Positions 1-11,729 of a stretch of DNA of 64,000 bases are shown here, piece after piece. The notes beneath the pieces were generated by a model. The model was not told the origin of the DNA. It did not search any database and saw nothing but the letters and a program-made list of their open reading frames with translations. The stretch is from Mytilus californianus (Eukaryota; Mollusca; Bivalvia; Mytilida; Mytilidae): positions 85,109,995 through 85,173,994 of the forward strand of contig NW_026262690.1 in assembly GCF_021869535.1 (NCBI RefSeq), read 5' to 3'. Numbering within the stretch: the stretch's first letter is position 1; every line of letters begins with the position of its first letter. Made by a program: the position numbers and the translations under genes.

Positions 1-641
1 AACTTACTGTCATAATATAAGAATATTTATTGTGTATTTTGGTATGAAATAAATATGATAATTTAGGTATTATTTCTTTAAGACTTCCCTTCCTAGAATG
101 CTGGCTTATACTTGTCATAATCATTTCCCGGTCAAGTATTAGCTTTGTCCTCCCAGAGAATTGTCCGTTATGTCGGTTGTTGTAGACACTTGTCCCCTAG
201 TGTGACAAGGTGTCCAGGGCAGAACTGGTCTTCATTGTTTATGTAAAGAACCTGGGTTTATTTGGTTATTTCGTGACTGCGCTAGCATTAAGTAAGAAGG
301 TATCCAGAAAACGTTACTTTTACTTGAATGTCAGATCAGTCCGTTCACATAGACAAATATTTACTCTATAATTTTGTTTTATTGTTTCGCTCATTTACTT
401 TTAGTACTTGTCTACATTACTGTTTGTGATGTTGTGAAAGGGCCCACACGGCATCATAAATGGTATTGTTAGAAGGTATGCATATGTACATAATTTTTGT
501 GTTTGTATATAATATATACAGGAATAATGAATATTTTTTTTCTTTACTGTAGATTTTTGCAGATTGAATTCAGTGAATTACTGTGAAAAGATTTATTGAA
601 AATAGGCAAATTTATATGTTTATTAATTATGTATTTTCAGA

Positions 642-1128
642 ATGGAGTTGCAATTACATGTATGTGATAATGAGTATAAAAGTTTTCAAAATGATCACTT
701 GAGAGATTTATGGCCAGCTGTGGGAGCATTTTGTAACATAGAAGAATGTGGAAAAAACCAATTATCGCTCATTTAACGAGTACAAGTCACACTTTGGAGG
801 TGTACATAAAGAAAAGTTGACCTTATATACCTGCCAGATATGTGATTTGTCTAGAAGGAAATTACAGGTACTGAAGAAACATCTCGTTAAGGACCATAAA
901 TGCTCTGAAGATAAATATAGATGTATAGAGGTTGCCAATAAAAATTCCATTGACCCGAAGGATGTTTTGCCTTATCGAGTGGGAGACGTAAAGGAACGGG
1001 AAGAAGCAAAACAATTGAGGGAGAAAGTTGAGGAAAGGAAGCGAAAAGCCAAGGAAGAGGCTCAAGAAACCCGTAAACAATATGTTGAGAAGGGAAAAAA
1101 AAACAAAATTAGAGGACAAATACTATAA
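642..1128 (+). pseudogene. Frameshifted C2H2 zinc-finger ORF inside the LTR element
   Basis: An ORF starting at ATG 642 reads 43 residues and ends in a stop soon after an A6 run at about 752-757. Reading one base over, a second frame continues to 1128. Joined across the A run, the product would have two C2H2-like fingers: one spanning the junction (Cys-x4-Cys before it, His-x4-His in GGVHKE after it), and one complete after it (YTCQICDL...KKHLVKDH). A Lys/Glu-rich, probably helical, basic tail follows. One extra A in the homopolymer explains the break, by mutation or sequencing error. It lies between the LTRs, so it is the element's only candidate gene. It does not resemble a full Gag protein and I do not recognise a named family. 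Confidence 0.5.
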
Positions 1129-1391
1129 TTCAAGGGACGAACATTTGAAGTTTAATTTCGTGAAGAATACACTGACAAGGACAATAATAAAAGCGAAGAA
1201 ACATTGACATTAGGTGACCAATATTTGTTTATATTCCATATTTTGATACATATTTTGAATTTTCGTATACATATTTATTGAACATTTTTGAGATATTTTT
1301 TTTTTATATACAGGTTACATTACGTTTACATATTTCTTCATTATTTTTTTTTAGATAAAATGATGACATTTGATCTTTAAGTGGGGAGGAA

Positions 1392-2220
1392 TGTGGCAAT
1401 ATTGGAATTAAGAGTAATTTATTAGCTCCCTTTTAAGTTTAAGCATATTTACATTTTATATAATTACTATTGTTTACATGAAAATTTTCACCTGTGTTTA
1501 TGTACACAATAACTGTACTCCTTTTCTAAACCGGTTATTAATAGTTAAAGGTAAGATTGTGTTGGTTAAATTGCAAATCTTATTTTAAGAAAGTACCATT
1601 TGTTAAGTCATTTTGTTATTAATTATATACTGAATTCACATTTAATACATTGTCCAGAATTCATACTTTCCTCGAAGGTAATTATCAGTTGTCATTACAG
1701 CCATGCTGTTTACTATTACTGTTCTGGACCACTTCGTCTATTAAATGTGTTGGCACTAATTAGGGTTTAAACGTTAGGACTTGGGACTAAAATGGTTCAA
1801 ATGGTACAATTTAAAAGCCCTACTTAAAGTAATACATTTTCCCCCTTTATTTAACTTCTGTATTGTTGTACAACTTACTGTCATAATATAAGAATATTTA
1901 TTGTGTATTTTGGTATGAAATAAATATGATAATTTAGGTATTATTTCTTTAAGACTTCCCTTCCTAGAATGCTGGCTTATACTTGTCATAATCATTTCCC
2001 GGTCAAGTATTAGCTTTGTCCTCCCAGAGAATTGTCCGTTATGTCGGTTGTTGTAGACACTTGTCCCCTAGTGTGACAAGGTGTCCAGGGCAGAACTGGT
2101 CTTCATTGTTTATGTAAAGAACCTGGGTTTATTTGGTTATTTCGTGACTGCGCTAGCATTAAGTAAGAAGGTATCCAGAAAACGTTACTTTTACTTGAAT
2201 GTCAGATCAGTCCGTTCACA
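1392..2220 (+). repeat. Right LTR of the element at 1-2220
   Basis: It begins TGTGGC and ends TTCACA, the usual TG...CA form. The last 349 bases match positions 1-349. The start is inferred from the purine tract immediately before it, because the left copy of the first 480 bases is outside the window. Confidence 0.6.
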
Positions 2221-5200
2221 TAAACAATATTTATTTATATTATAATCAAATTTTACATATTCATATTGTATAACTTTAATAGAATTGACCCTTTATAGAG
2301 ATTTGGCCACTTGCCTTTTGTATATCTTTAACAAAGTATTTATACCGGAATGCCGATGAAACGTACATGTAGTGGAACTTTAATTACAACTAATAGACTT
2401 AATGGATTTTACATGTATCCATTATATTAAAAAGACATTAATGCCTCATTCTGCTATTGGATCTAAATTATGTCTCCTTTTTTTCTTAATAAATACTGAA
2501 AAGGTTAAATATCAACCGAAAACCGGAACTGAATATTGGACGAACGATAAAAAAGAATGCAGATTTTTAAATTGAATTCTACTTATTTAATATTTTACTT
2601 TACACATTTCAAATAAATTATATCTGGGAGTGTGAAAGCTGTATACTACTTTTTTGTCACTTTATATCGTGTCGTACTCGGCAAGTCTCGTCAACCAATA
2701 TTATATTACTTATTTGTTTCCTTATTCTGTTTATATATGCTGATTTGCAGATATAATATTCTTTAACCCTTCCAACGACGAACATTTAAACTGATTAAAC
2801 ATTACATGGATGTTGACAGTTCGTCTTTAAGACAAAAATATAAATCAATGTTGAGACAAAGATGGGTCTTATCAAAACTGTCATATAGTTGTATGATGTT
2901 CAATGGGAAGAATATTACCAACAGAATTAGTTATTCGATTTTTCACAGCTATAATATTGCTGGAATAACTAAAGTGGAATTGGTTTTTGTAATGTGCATC
3001 CTTCCATGAAACGAATGCATAAAATGTTTTGATCTGTGACACTATAGAATGATTCTTGGGAATAGTGAGAAAATCTACGTTAAATTAATTATTGCTAGAA
3101 TTGAAATGCTTTTAAAATTTTCTTATGATTTCTAAACTTTCGAGACGTACATGTTTATTATAGTTTAATGTGTTAGTACGATGAACATGATCAGTTCGAA
3201 CAGTTTCACATAGTTTTATGGAATTGCAGAGATTTAGAAAATATTTGTTCCCCCTTTTTGCCAATTATTGAACGATTGACGTGAAATATTTGATAAAAAC
3301 CCAAAACAATTGTATACTGATAATTACATCGATTACTAAAAACTAAGTTTACATAAAACATGAAATAAATAAGTTTTTTTACAATCTAATTGGATATATA
3401 TATATATATGCACTGTATTGAATATAACTTTATAGTACAATGAAAATATGATAACAGAAACTACACCCGTCGTGAAAGGAAATATATTCTCAAACTTATT
3501 TAAACTGTACATAGACTATTTGAAAAAAGACATTACTTACGTAAAACTGTAAATATAGGGAGGTTTATCAGCATGACTTCTCATTTTTCCTCAACATTTG
3601 TATTGATCAATCTACAAGTAGTATCCTTTGACATGAACAAAAATCACTATTTTTATCTTGCTATACAAATTCATTATGGAACAGAAATTGATCCAATATC
3701 GCGCACACGTTGGTTTCCACGGCATTCAATTAGCGAGTCATCAAATTATTTTCGTTCACTTATTCAGTTTATATTTATTAACTTCAGTTTTAGTCCAATT
3801 ATAATTCATGACATCCCATGCTTTATAAATATATCGGTTTTGTGCTAAATTAAGCTTTTACTCTCAGGAAGATATAAATTTCTCTTACGTTAATGATTTC
3901 ATGTCGATTGCCAAAGATCAAATGTCAAACTCGTCTTTAAGTTTCTATTTATACTAAACAATCACACAGCGAAGTACCATGGTATATATTCTTGTTTAAC
4001 AACTTCGCATTTTGCTATTTAATTTCCTTACTTCTTGATGCATGTTTTCAAGCCTGTGACTTGTTTTTGAATAAAAGGGAGGAAAGGTTTCAGTTTTTGA
4101 AAGTATTACGCAATATTATCAGTTCATTGTGATATTGAAACGAATTCAAGCAGAAGGTGAAATGTGCCATATGAAAGAAAAGTTTGACGCTAACATGTGC
4201 ATCTCGTTTAAATGAATAAGAAACAGAGGTGTTTATACAACAATATGTCATATTTCAGTTGGATTGTTTAAGCTACAAGACGTAGGCTCATTTGTTGACA
4301 TAGTCGTATTTTGTGAATTCAACAATGTTATCACTTATATCAATCATTTTAATTCAGTCTATAATATTAAACCACATGAACTGATCTCACTAAGAGTTAG
4401 TTTACATCTCTACCCTATTTGATAGCTATAAATTTATGATCTATATATTTGCAAGTGGGGTCCTACTATTATTTGCTATCAATACCAAATGTAAAGAATA
4501 GGCTCAACGTTTCATAGAATTGGGTGTTCCATCGGGTAGAGCATGATAAAATCGTGAAAAATCGACAATGTCAAGTTTTAAGGAAAATTTCATTAAAAAC
4601 ACCGCAAAATCTATAAGCATATATACCATCAATATATGTCAGCTGTAATACATCCAACTAAAAGATCCGATCCAAGTTTGACCGATACTAAAACGGTGTA
4701 TTTTGAAGAACCTTATTCTTTTGCTATAGAAATCTCGAATCCATAAGATATTAGTCTGTATCTGTACCTGTTTACAAAATCTTGCTGAAAAGGGCAAAAC
4801 AGGGATCTCTGCAAAGCCTTATGACAAAATTAATAAGACAATATTACTCACAATAGCTTGGAATCCATGAACAGAACGTCAAATCTGAAAAATACAGACA
4901 AGAATTTTGTAAGCATTTAGTGTTACTTATAGTTTGTTTCGTCTTTGTGTAGACTATCGCAAGTATAATAAACTGACAAACATTGACGTAGCCCACTTCC
5001 TGTGCGTTGATGGCGCTCTAGAATAATTTGCATTGTTGTCAGTCAAAATGGGATTATTTTTCCTCTGGGTGAAGTTTATTATATTTAAATGACAGAAACA
5101 AGAAAAACACACTTTCGACATAAATGGTGAATTATGTGGATGTTATTGTAACGAATAAGTTTGTAATATCACACAAGTCCATTTTACTTAAACAATAAAC

Positions 5201-6180
5201 TAAATGCGGACATTTTCCTTTGTGTTGTTTTTGTTTTCTGATGGTACAAGTTGAAGCCCAACAAATTAAATGATTCTTTCTGTTACAGAGGTTATATGCT
5301 TTGGACACTTATTGATGACTCCAACCGTATGCCACTGTTAGTAAAGTCCTTGATGATATCAAAAGTAAGGTACCCAGTGCTTTTGTACTTGCATGATAAA
5401 ACTTTGATATTTCAACCTCGTGAAAAATGTTTAGATTTCATATAACAATGCTAACACATTCAAGTTATGTCTCCTCACGGTGCAAATGTATCTAGCATGT
5501 TGTCTGTGCTTCTGTTTAACAGTATTTGATGGTTTCGGATTTCCTAAACACTGTTTTCGTTTCAAGTCCACTGATTCGAAATGCGCATATGCTGCATCCA
5601 ATTAATTTCGATACCCTGTAATTTGTATAACACTTGGAAATTGATTTCTAATGACCCTGCAAATAGAAATGCCATCAAGACTTAAAAAATGTGTGAACAA
5701 AACAAACAGACATAATAGGTAAAAATGTCAAAATTAGGGGTACAGCAGTCAACATTGTGTTATAATCTTAATCGGCACTATAAAATAAACAAATATGGCA
5801 ACAAAGAAAAACAAAATGGCATATAGACAAAGCACATAAGCAAAAATGAAAGACAGGAATACATAAAATGACCATAGCATAACAACATAATTGCGGGATG
5901 TATAAGTACCGAGCCACGCCAAAAGGATATTACCATAAATGGACTAAACATTAAAGGTTAATAATTTACAAAGACAAATAAAAGAACAATATAGCAAGTT
6001 ATAAAGATGATAAACAACGTCAGTACCTAGAATCTATACTTCAAGACCATCAGATGTATTATTTGTGAAGTTGATATGTAAATAGTGCGTAACACTTGGA
6101 CTGGATATTGCAGTATTGCATCAGATCTTTCTAATCGTATCAATTTTCTTTCAATTAATATCCCCTTCTCAAAGGTGACC
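2221..6180. other. Gene-free stretch
   Basis: AT-rich sequence with only short chance ORFs. It holds a short TA run near 3392-3408 and, at about 5690-5920, a dispersed repeat fragment including GGGATGTATAAGTACC, a piece also seen near 20507. No exon with good splice sites and coding character was found. Confidence 0.5.
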
Positions 6181-6189
6181 GAGGAATAA

Positions 6190-6520
6190 ATATATGATCA
6201 CTCTTGGTCTTCTTCCGATCGGCAGTAAAACCCTTGCCAAAGTGGGGCGTCCGTTTGGGATGTACAAGTACGCAGTCATATCCGGTCAGAATACGGACGG
6301 TAAATCATATGCCTCGTGTAAAGAGAATGGCACGTTCTTTGCACATAAAGAACCCTTGCAACAACTCTTTGAGAGGTTTGTATGTGGCCTGTTGCAATGA
6401 AAATTTTCTGTCCTTATCCAATATACCCTCATTTTCCATGCAGTGGCAGTCCAAATTTTCCCGACCTTCATCCCGGACGGCATGTATTACAGGACCTACA
6501 TATTGTATTTGTTCATTTGT
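6190..6520 (-). repeat. Dispersed repeat fragment (CCAGTGGCA...AAAGAACCC family)
   Basis: The stretch containing CAGTGGCAGTCCAAATTT and ACCTTCATCCCGGACGGCAT matches, in reverse complement, 57140-57260. The AAAGAACCCTTGCAAC part matches 59777-59800. Three copies in one window mark it as interspersed repeat. The short ORFs across it are not conserved as protein. Confidence 0.55.
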
Positions 6521-6920
6521 TTCATTGAAAATTGAAATATTATCTTTTTCAATTTAATATAAATAGCATACATAATACACTAAATTCACACAACATTTTA
6601 AAAACATTGTCAAGCAAAAACATATTGAAACTGTAAAAATAAGTCACAATAAAAATGCTGAATAATTTGGTAAGAATGAATTATTATTAAAACAGGAATT
6701 TAACTTCAATTAATAAACTTTAACATAAATGCTTTAAATTGCTGTGTTTTACCTAATTTTGTAAAAGTCACTTAAACTAATTTTGAAAATTATATATATA
6801 ACCTAGTTGCTACTTTTATACCACTCAAAGCAGTTAAGAGCAGAATGTATCACAATTAAAAATGTACCTTCATATTTTGTATAAAAGTTAGTTAAAATTT
6901 ACATTTGTATCTCAACTAGT

Positions 6921-7115
6921 TCATTGAATTTGGTGTTTTTTTAATCGGGCACACGACAAATGTTGCCATTCTAGGCATGAGCTACACATAACACTTGTTG
7001 TTTTTTTAGAGTCTGCATCCTCGTCACACATTTTGCAATTGTACATTGGATTCTTGTGTTGTTCCAAGTGGACATTTTGGTGACAGATCTCAATGCATCT
7101 GATTCACATTTCTTC
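6921..7115 (-). pseudogene. PHD-finger-like relic
   Basis: Reading the minus strand from about 7115 to a stop at 6921 gives YNCKMCDEDADSKKT, then VMCSSCLEWQHLSCARLKK. The spacing Cys-x2-Cys, about 13 residues, Cys-x2-Cys, then His-x2-Cys fits the first part of a PHD zinc finger. The final Trp-x-Cys-x2-Cys pair is missing and upstream reading is closed by stops. It may be one exon of an unseen gene or a fragment of a transposon protein such as the PHD tail encoded near 42800-42930. Confidence 0.3.
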
Positions 7116-10090
7116 TTTATTAGATCAATGTTGACTACATATATCTCTTAGAGATATTCCTCTCAACTATTTGAAATTATCAGTTTTTTTTCATCAGATG
7201 CGGTTTGCAGTTCAACAAAAAATGGACAGCTTTGTTTGAAGGTAGCCTGAAGAGGACGCTGATCTGTAAATTAAAGATAGTACCTACTGAAGAGCTAAAT
7301 ATGGATGGTGGAACTGAGAAACACACTAACAACAAGGAAAGAAAAAAAATCACATACAAATAGTATATAGCTTAGTGTTGAAAAATATATCACGTGGTAA
7401 CAACACAGAGAGAATACATTAATAGTAATAATGTTATCTTAAAAAAAGGGGAAATATGTAGTCTTATCATCAAAATGAACACTGAAAACGGCGATAAATA
7501 TGTCGAAAAAAAAATCTCCAGTTATGAGGCCCAAACTCCAGCTGAAATTTTTCAAATCTCCAGTTGTGACTTGACAACTCTGTCATATGTATGGGAATGC
7601 AAGGTCATAAGCCTAAGCAGCTGAACTTGATGATATATTCGACATATATATATATGTATTTTCTATTTAATATTCATAATAGACCATAACATTTGACATG
7701 ATTTGTTATTATTTTATACATGCATATGAATGATAGAGCAAAGATTGCTCAAGGACATCTTATGATCAAAGTTACTGAAATTTTGTATAAGTATGTAAAT
7801 TTTAAATCAATTTAAAAGTAGATATGAAAATTTCAATAGAGCCGGCAAAATAGCTTTTTTTTTTTTATTTTGCCGACACTGCCTTTTAAAAATTTGATAT
7901 CCAAGTTATCCGGATATCAGCCATGATTGACCGTTTCTTTCCCGCATTTACTACTCGTTCCAAACTTCCTGTCGTTTTTAAAAACAAACCAAATTGGACA
8001 GAAAGTCAAAGAAAGTTTAACGCAGTTTACATCTGGCATTTTTAAAGCAGAATGTGAAGATTACTTTCAGTTATACATAACTTGATGTAGGTTCGTATAT
8101 GGTCAAAAGAAATTGAGAATTGCTTTGATGCCAGGCAAAATAAAATTATACGCGGTTCTATAAAACATGTTACGACTAGATTTGTTTTGGCTAAAACAGT
8201 AATAAAGTTTGTTTTCGTATTAAATTTATAAGAAGACAGTAAAATATTGTGAACATTTAAAGGTTGATTTTCTATGGATCATTGATTGGTAGGGGATTAC
8301 TTAATGTATCATGTGAGTAAACAGTATTAATACTATTCATGACCATTGTTTACAAAAGTTATTTTCCAAAAGCAAAGTTTTTTCCAAGTTAAAAGACATC
8401 CATGACCCACATGCCACTTGCATGTTACATGTAAAATTTTGGAATGAATGCTGCAAATATTTAACTTTGTAGAAGCAACATTTTTGTTTATACATTGTAC
8501 AATAATCATTGATAATACTACATTGGAAATGCACATTTGTAGCTACATGTAAGGAGCAGGGATCTCCATGGGCCATGACCTGTTTTATGATGGTCCACTG
8601 CTATCGTCATATTAATATGCCCCGTGTTCAGTCCAAAACCTGACCAATGCAATGGTTTACAAAGTGTATAAAGTTTAAAGAATAATCTTTGTACTCCACA
8701 ATTATCATTTTCACAGACGTTGAGCAGTCTCTTGCATTGATGTTACATATAGCAACCCAGATACCTCTGACAGGAAAAGACTTTGACGTTAAAAGGACAA
8801 CTGAATTGTGGTGACTGGTCATCCTCGATAACAAGAAGCAAGGCTTATATATGACATTTGAATAAAATATGTAGTTACAAGTGACCAAGTGGATACAACG
8901 ATTTCCTGAGAACTCCCTAAAACTCAATGTGGACCCGATAATAAAGACAAAAAATTTAAGATATATGTCATTTTACTCAATAAAAGGGCAGTATAACTTC
9001 AGGAACTCGATTTGTGTGTCTTGTATGCAAGAAAGGGGGAAACGTAATTATTCTAAAGGCAGCTAACTCTATCTAAATACATGTAAAAATATAAAAAAGT
9101 ACTGAAGGATTAGTTCATTTGAAAAGTAAAAACATTATTTGGAAAACTTAAAGAAAAGAGAATTAAAAGTACTTTTGAAGCTTTTATTACTCCCTACAAA
9201 ATAGAGTTTTGGGATAAAATATTGGGTTCTCGGGTTCATATTGGGTTTTACTTTTTAGCAGTTACAAGAGACGGCTTATGATAATATTGGTTATTCCGAA
9301 ATTTAAAATAAAATCAATATAATAAATTAGTCTATCTCCTATCACTATTCCTACAACAAAAGGAGTAATGATATAAATCAATCACAGCATTCAGGGTTTT
9401 GTTCTGGTGAAAGTTCATCCCTTTGAGATCCCTGAGATAATACTAAAGAGTACTTAGAGTAATATGGGTTATGAAAAAAATCTGCCTGGAAAAATTTGAC
9501 TATGTTTTATAATATGATAACAAAAATGTAAAAAATTCCTTGAAAAAAAAGTAATGCCAACCAACAGTGCTAAAGGACTGTAAGGGAAATTTGACCTGTT
9601 AATCTAGATTTTTATTTAGAGCACTGTTATTCAAAGATTGTATTTATAGTTTAACCTGCTGTAGAGTATAATTAAGTATTAAAAAAAAAAACCACAGATA
9701 TCATTTACCTAAAATGACTATTAGAATTGCCTATATTGTATATACATGTATATATTTGTTGGTAAACAGTAAATAACTTGATAACTTGACAGCAGTTTTG
9801 TGAACTCAATCTTCCACTTCATTTAATCATGTTAATGGATATTGATTACCTCAGAATCTATTTCAGATTAGTCAGGACAGTAAAAAGAATCAAAAGTTAT
9901 TTAAATATTTTCTCTTTAAATTTAATTTAGGACCTACCAGAAACTGAAAATAACACCTTGTAATAAGCATTGATAAGGATAATAACTTTATGTACAAACA
10001 TGTAGGTTAGTAAATCCCCACTTAAAGCAGCCCGTGGATGTATGTGCATCCAAAGAGTTAAAAACATGGGAAAAATTGCTTATACATTGA
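7116..10090. other. Gene-free stretch
   Basis: AT-rich, no supported exon. A small hairpin around a T run at 7839-7879 (CCGGCAAAATA.../...TATTTTGCCG) looks like a miniature element remnant. Confidence 0.4.
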
Positions 10091-10096
10091 CTTTTT

Positions 10097-11040
10097 ATAC
10101 GCCCGTTTACGGGACGTATTATGGTATACCGTTGTCCGTCCGTCCGTCTGTCCGTCCGTCTGTCCGTCGTCAACATGTCGGACATTAACTCAAAAATGCT
10201 TTAACCAATTTGCATAAAACTTTGGTGAATTGTTTATATCTATTGACGTGAGCTCCCTTTCGTTTTTAATAAAATTTAGATTTTACGTTTCCGAGTTATG
10301 GGGTTTTATTCATTAAAAAAAGGGGGATTTTCCAGTTTTTGGACAATAATTCAAGAATACTTTCACCAACTTGCAAGAAATTGTGGTGAATTGTTTATAT
10401 CTATTGACATGAGCTCCCTTTCAATTTTTATAAATTTTAGATTTTACGTTTCCGAGTTGCAGGGTTTTATTCATGAAAAAAGGGGGGATTTTCCAGTTTT
10501 TGGACAAAAACTCAAAAATGCTTTCAGCAATTCTAATGAAACTTTGGGGAATTGTTTGTATGTATTGATGTAAGCTCCCTTTAGAATTTTATAAATTTTA
10601 CATTTTACATTTCTGAGTTATGGGGTTTTATTCATTAAAAAAAGGGGTGATTTTCCAGTTTTCGGACAATAACTCAAAAATTCTGTCACCAATTCTCATG
10701 AAACTTTGGTGAATTGTTTATATCTATTGATGTAAGCTCCCTTTTTATTTTCATAAATTTCTAATATGACATTGAGAATTAATTGAACTTTATTTGTTTA
10801 TAGTCTGACAACAGATTTACTAAGTATTGCACAACAGCAAGAAAACTTTAATTGAATATAAATTCAATTCATATAACCAATTTCAAGATCTTTGACTACA
10901 TTTATTCAGAAACCTATAATATATCAAATATTTAATTACAATCCAAATTTGGACCTGAATCAAGCTTGAATATTGTGTCCATTTTTGTCCCAACTGTTCA
11001 GGGTTGGACCTCTGCGGGCGTATCTAGCTGCGCTCAGCGA
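10097..11040. mobile_element. MITE-like element with inverted ends and internal ~160-bp tandem repeats
   Basis: It starts ATACGCCCG (10097) and ends CGGGCGTAT (to 11023), short inverted ends. A GTCC-rich simple stretch follows the left end. Inside are about four copies of a unit of about 160 bp containing TTTTCCAGTTTTTGGACA and GAATTGTTTATATCTATTGA; the GGGGTTTTATTCAT motif recurs near 10300, 10462 and 10621. There is no coding capacity. The design resembles the bivalve 'pearl'-type elements with tandem cores. Confidence 0.65.
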
Positions 11041-11710
11041 AGCAGTTTATTTATTATGTGTCAACTATTTATTTTGAACTAGATAATAACTCAAAGTATT
11101 CTGGAACATAAGAAGCAGCTCTGTCAACAAAATAAAACACAAATGTTATTTGCAGACAATTTTTTTTTTTTTTATTTACTGTAATTATTCAGAAATAAAT
11201 TATCCAACATTTGTTAAGTAATTACATTTGTACCTGTACTTCTAATCTCGTTATATAGTACAACAGACACACTAACATTATTGAATTTGTAATCTGAAAA
11301 TTAATTTCTGCCAATCAAGGCACACTTAATAGATGATTAAATTAAAAGTATCCACTAATTGCATTAAAGGATTACAAAATAAAAAAAAAAATGTAAGATG
11401 TAATTAATATATACTAAATTGCAGTTAAGTACATTTTATAGTGCAATGGAATTTTATGAATGACAATAACTCTGAATTAAATTTACTACATGATTTTTTT
11501 GTTGCATTTTGCATGATGTAGTAAAACAAAGTAAGATTAGCTTTTCAATTATCATGATTATGTCCAAATGTTATTGACCATGTTGGCACACTCTATCCTT
11601 AAAAATCTTAGTATTTGTTAAATTTAGAACACAGCATCATTTAAAATGATTTTCTGCTAGTAAGGATTTATTTGTAATGACATTGATATGCTTATGTTTG
11701 TTTATTTCAG
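11041..11710. other. Upstream flank / intron before the first CCSAP coding exon
   Basis: AT-rich. It ends in a good 3' splice site (TTGTTTATTTCAG, to 11710), so at least part is an intron and the gene should have a non-coding first exon further upstream that I could not locate. Confidence 0.5.
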
Positions 11711-11729
11711 TAATACAAAAATTGCAAAC

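Larger units (their letters stand above)
1..2220 (+). mobile_element. Non-autonomous LTR retrotransposon (left LTR cut by window)
   Basis: Positions 1-349 recur at 1872-2220 with a constant offset of 1871 and no difference that I could see, so the two LTR copies are essentially identical and the insertion is young. The right LTR probably starts at 1392 (TGTGGCAATATTGG), just after a purine-rich tract (GTGGGGAGGAA, about 1381-1391), and ends in CA at 2220, giving an LTR of about 829 bp. An AATAAA lies at 1919-1924. The internal part (350-1391) is only about 1 kb and has no reverse transcriptase, integrase or protease, so the element must depend on proteins supplied in trans. Strand is set by the tract and the internal ORF. 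The left end and any target duplication lie outside the window. Confidence 0.75.

Noticed and set aside
6194..6557. Overlapping ORFs of 68 and 117 aa
   Set aside because: They cover an interspersed repeat and are not open in its other copies.
8628..8927. 99-aa minus-strand ORF
   Set aside because: Composition looks random, with no recognisable motif, splice sites or homologue.
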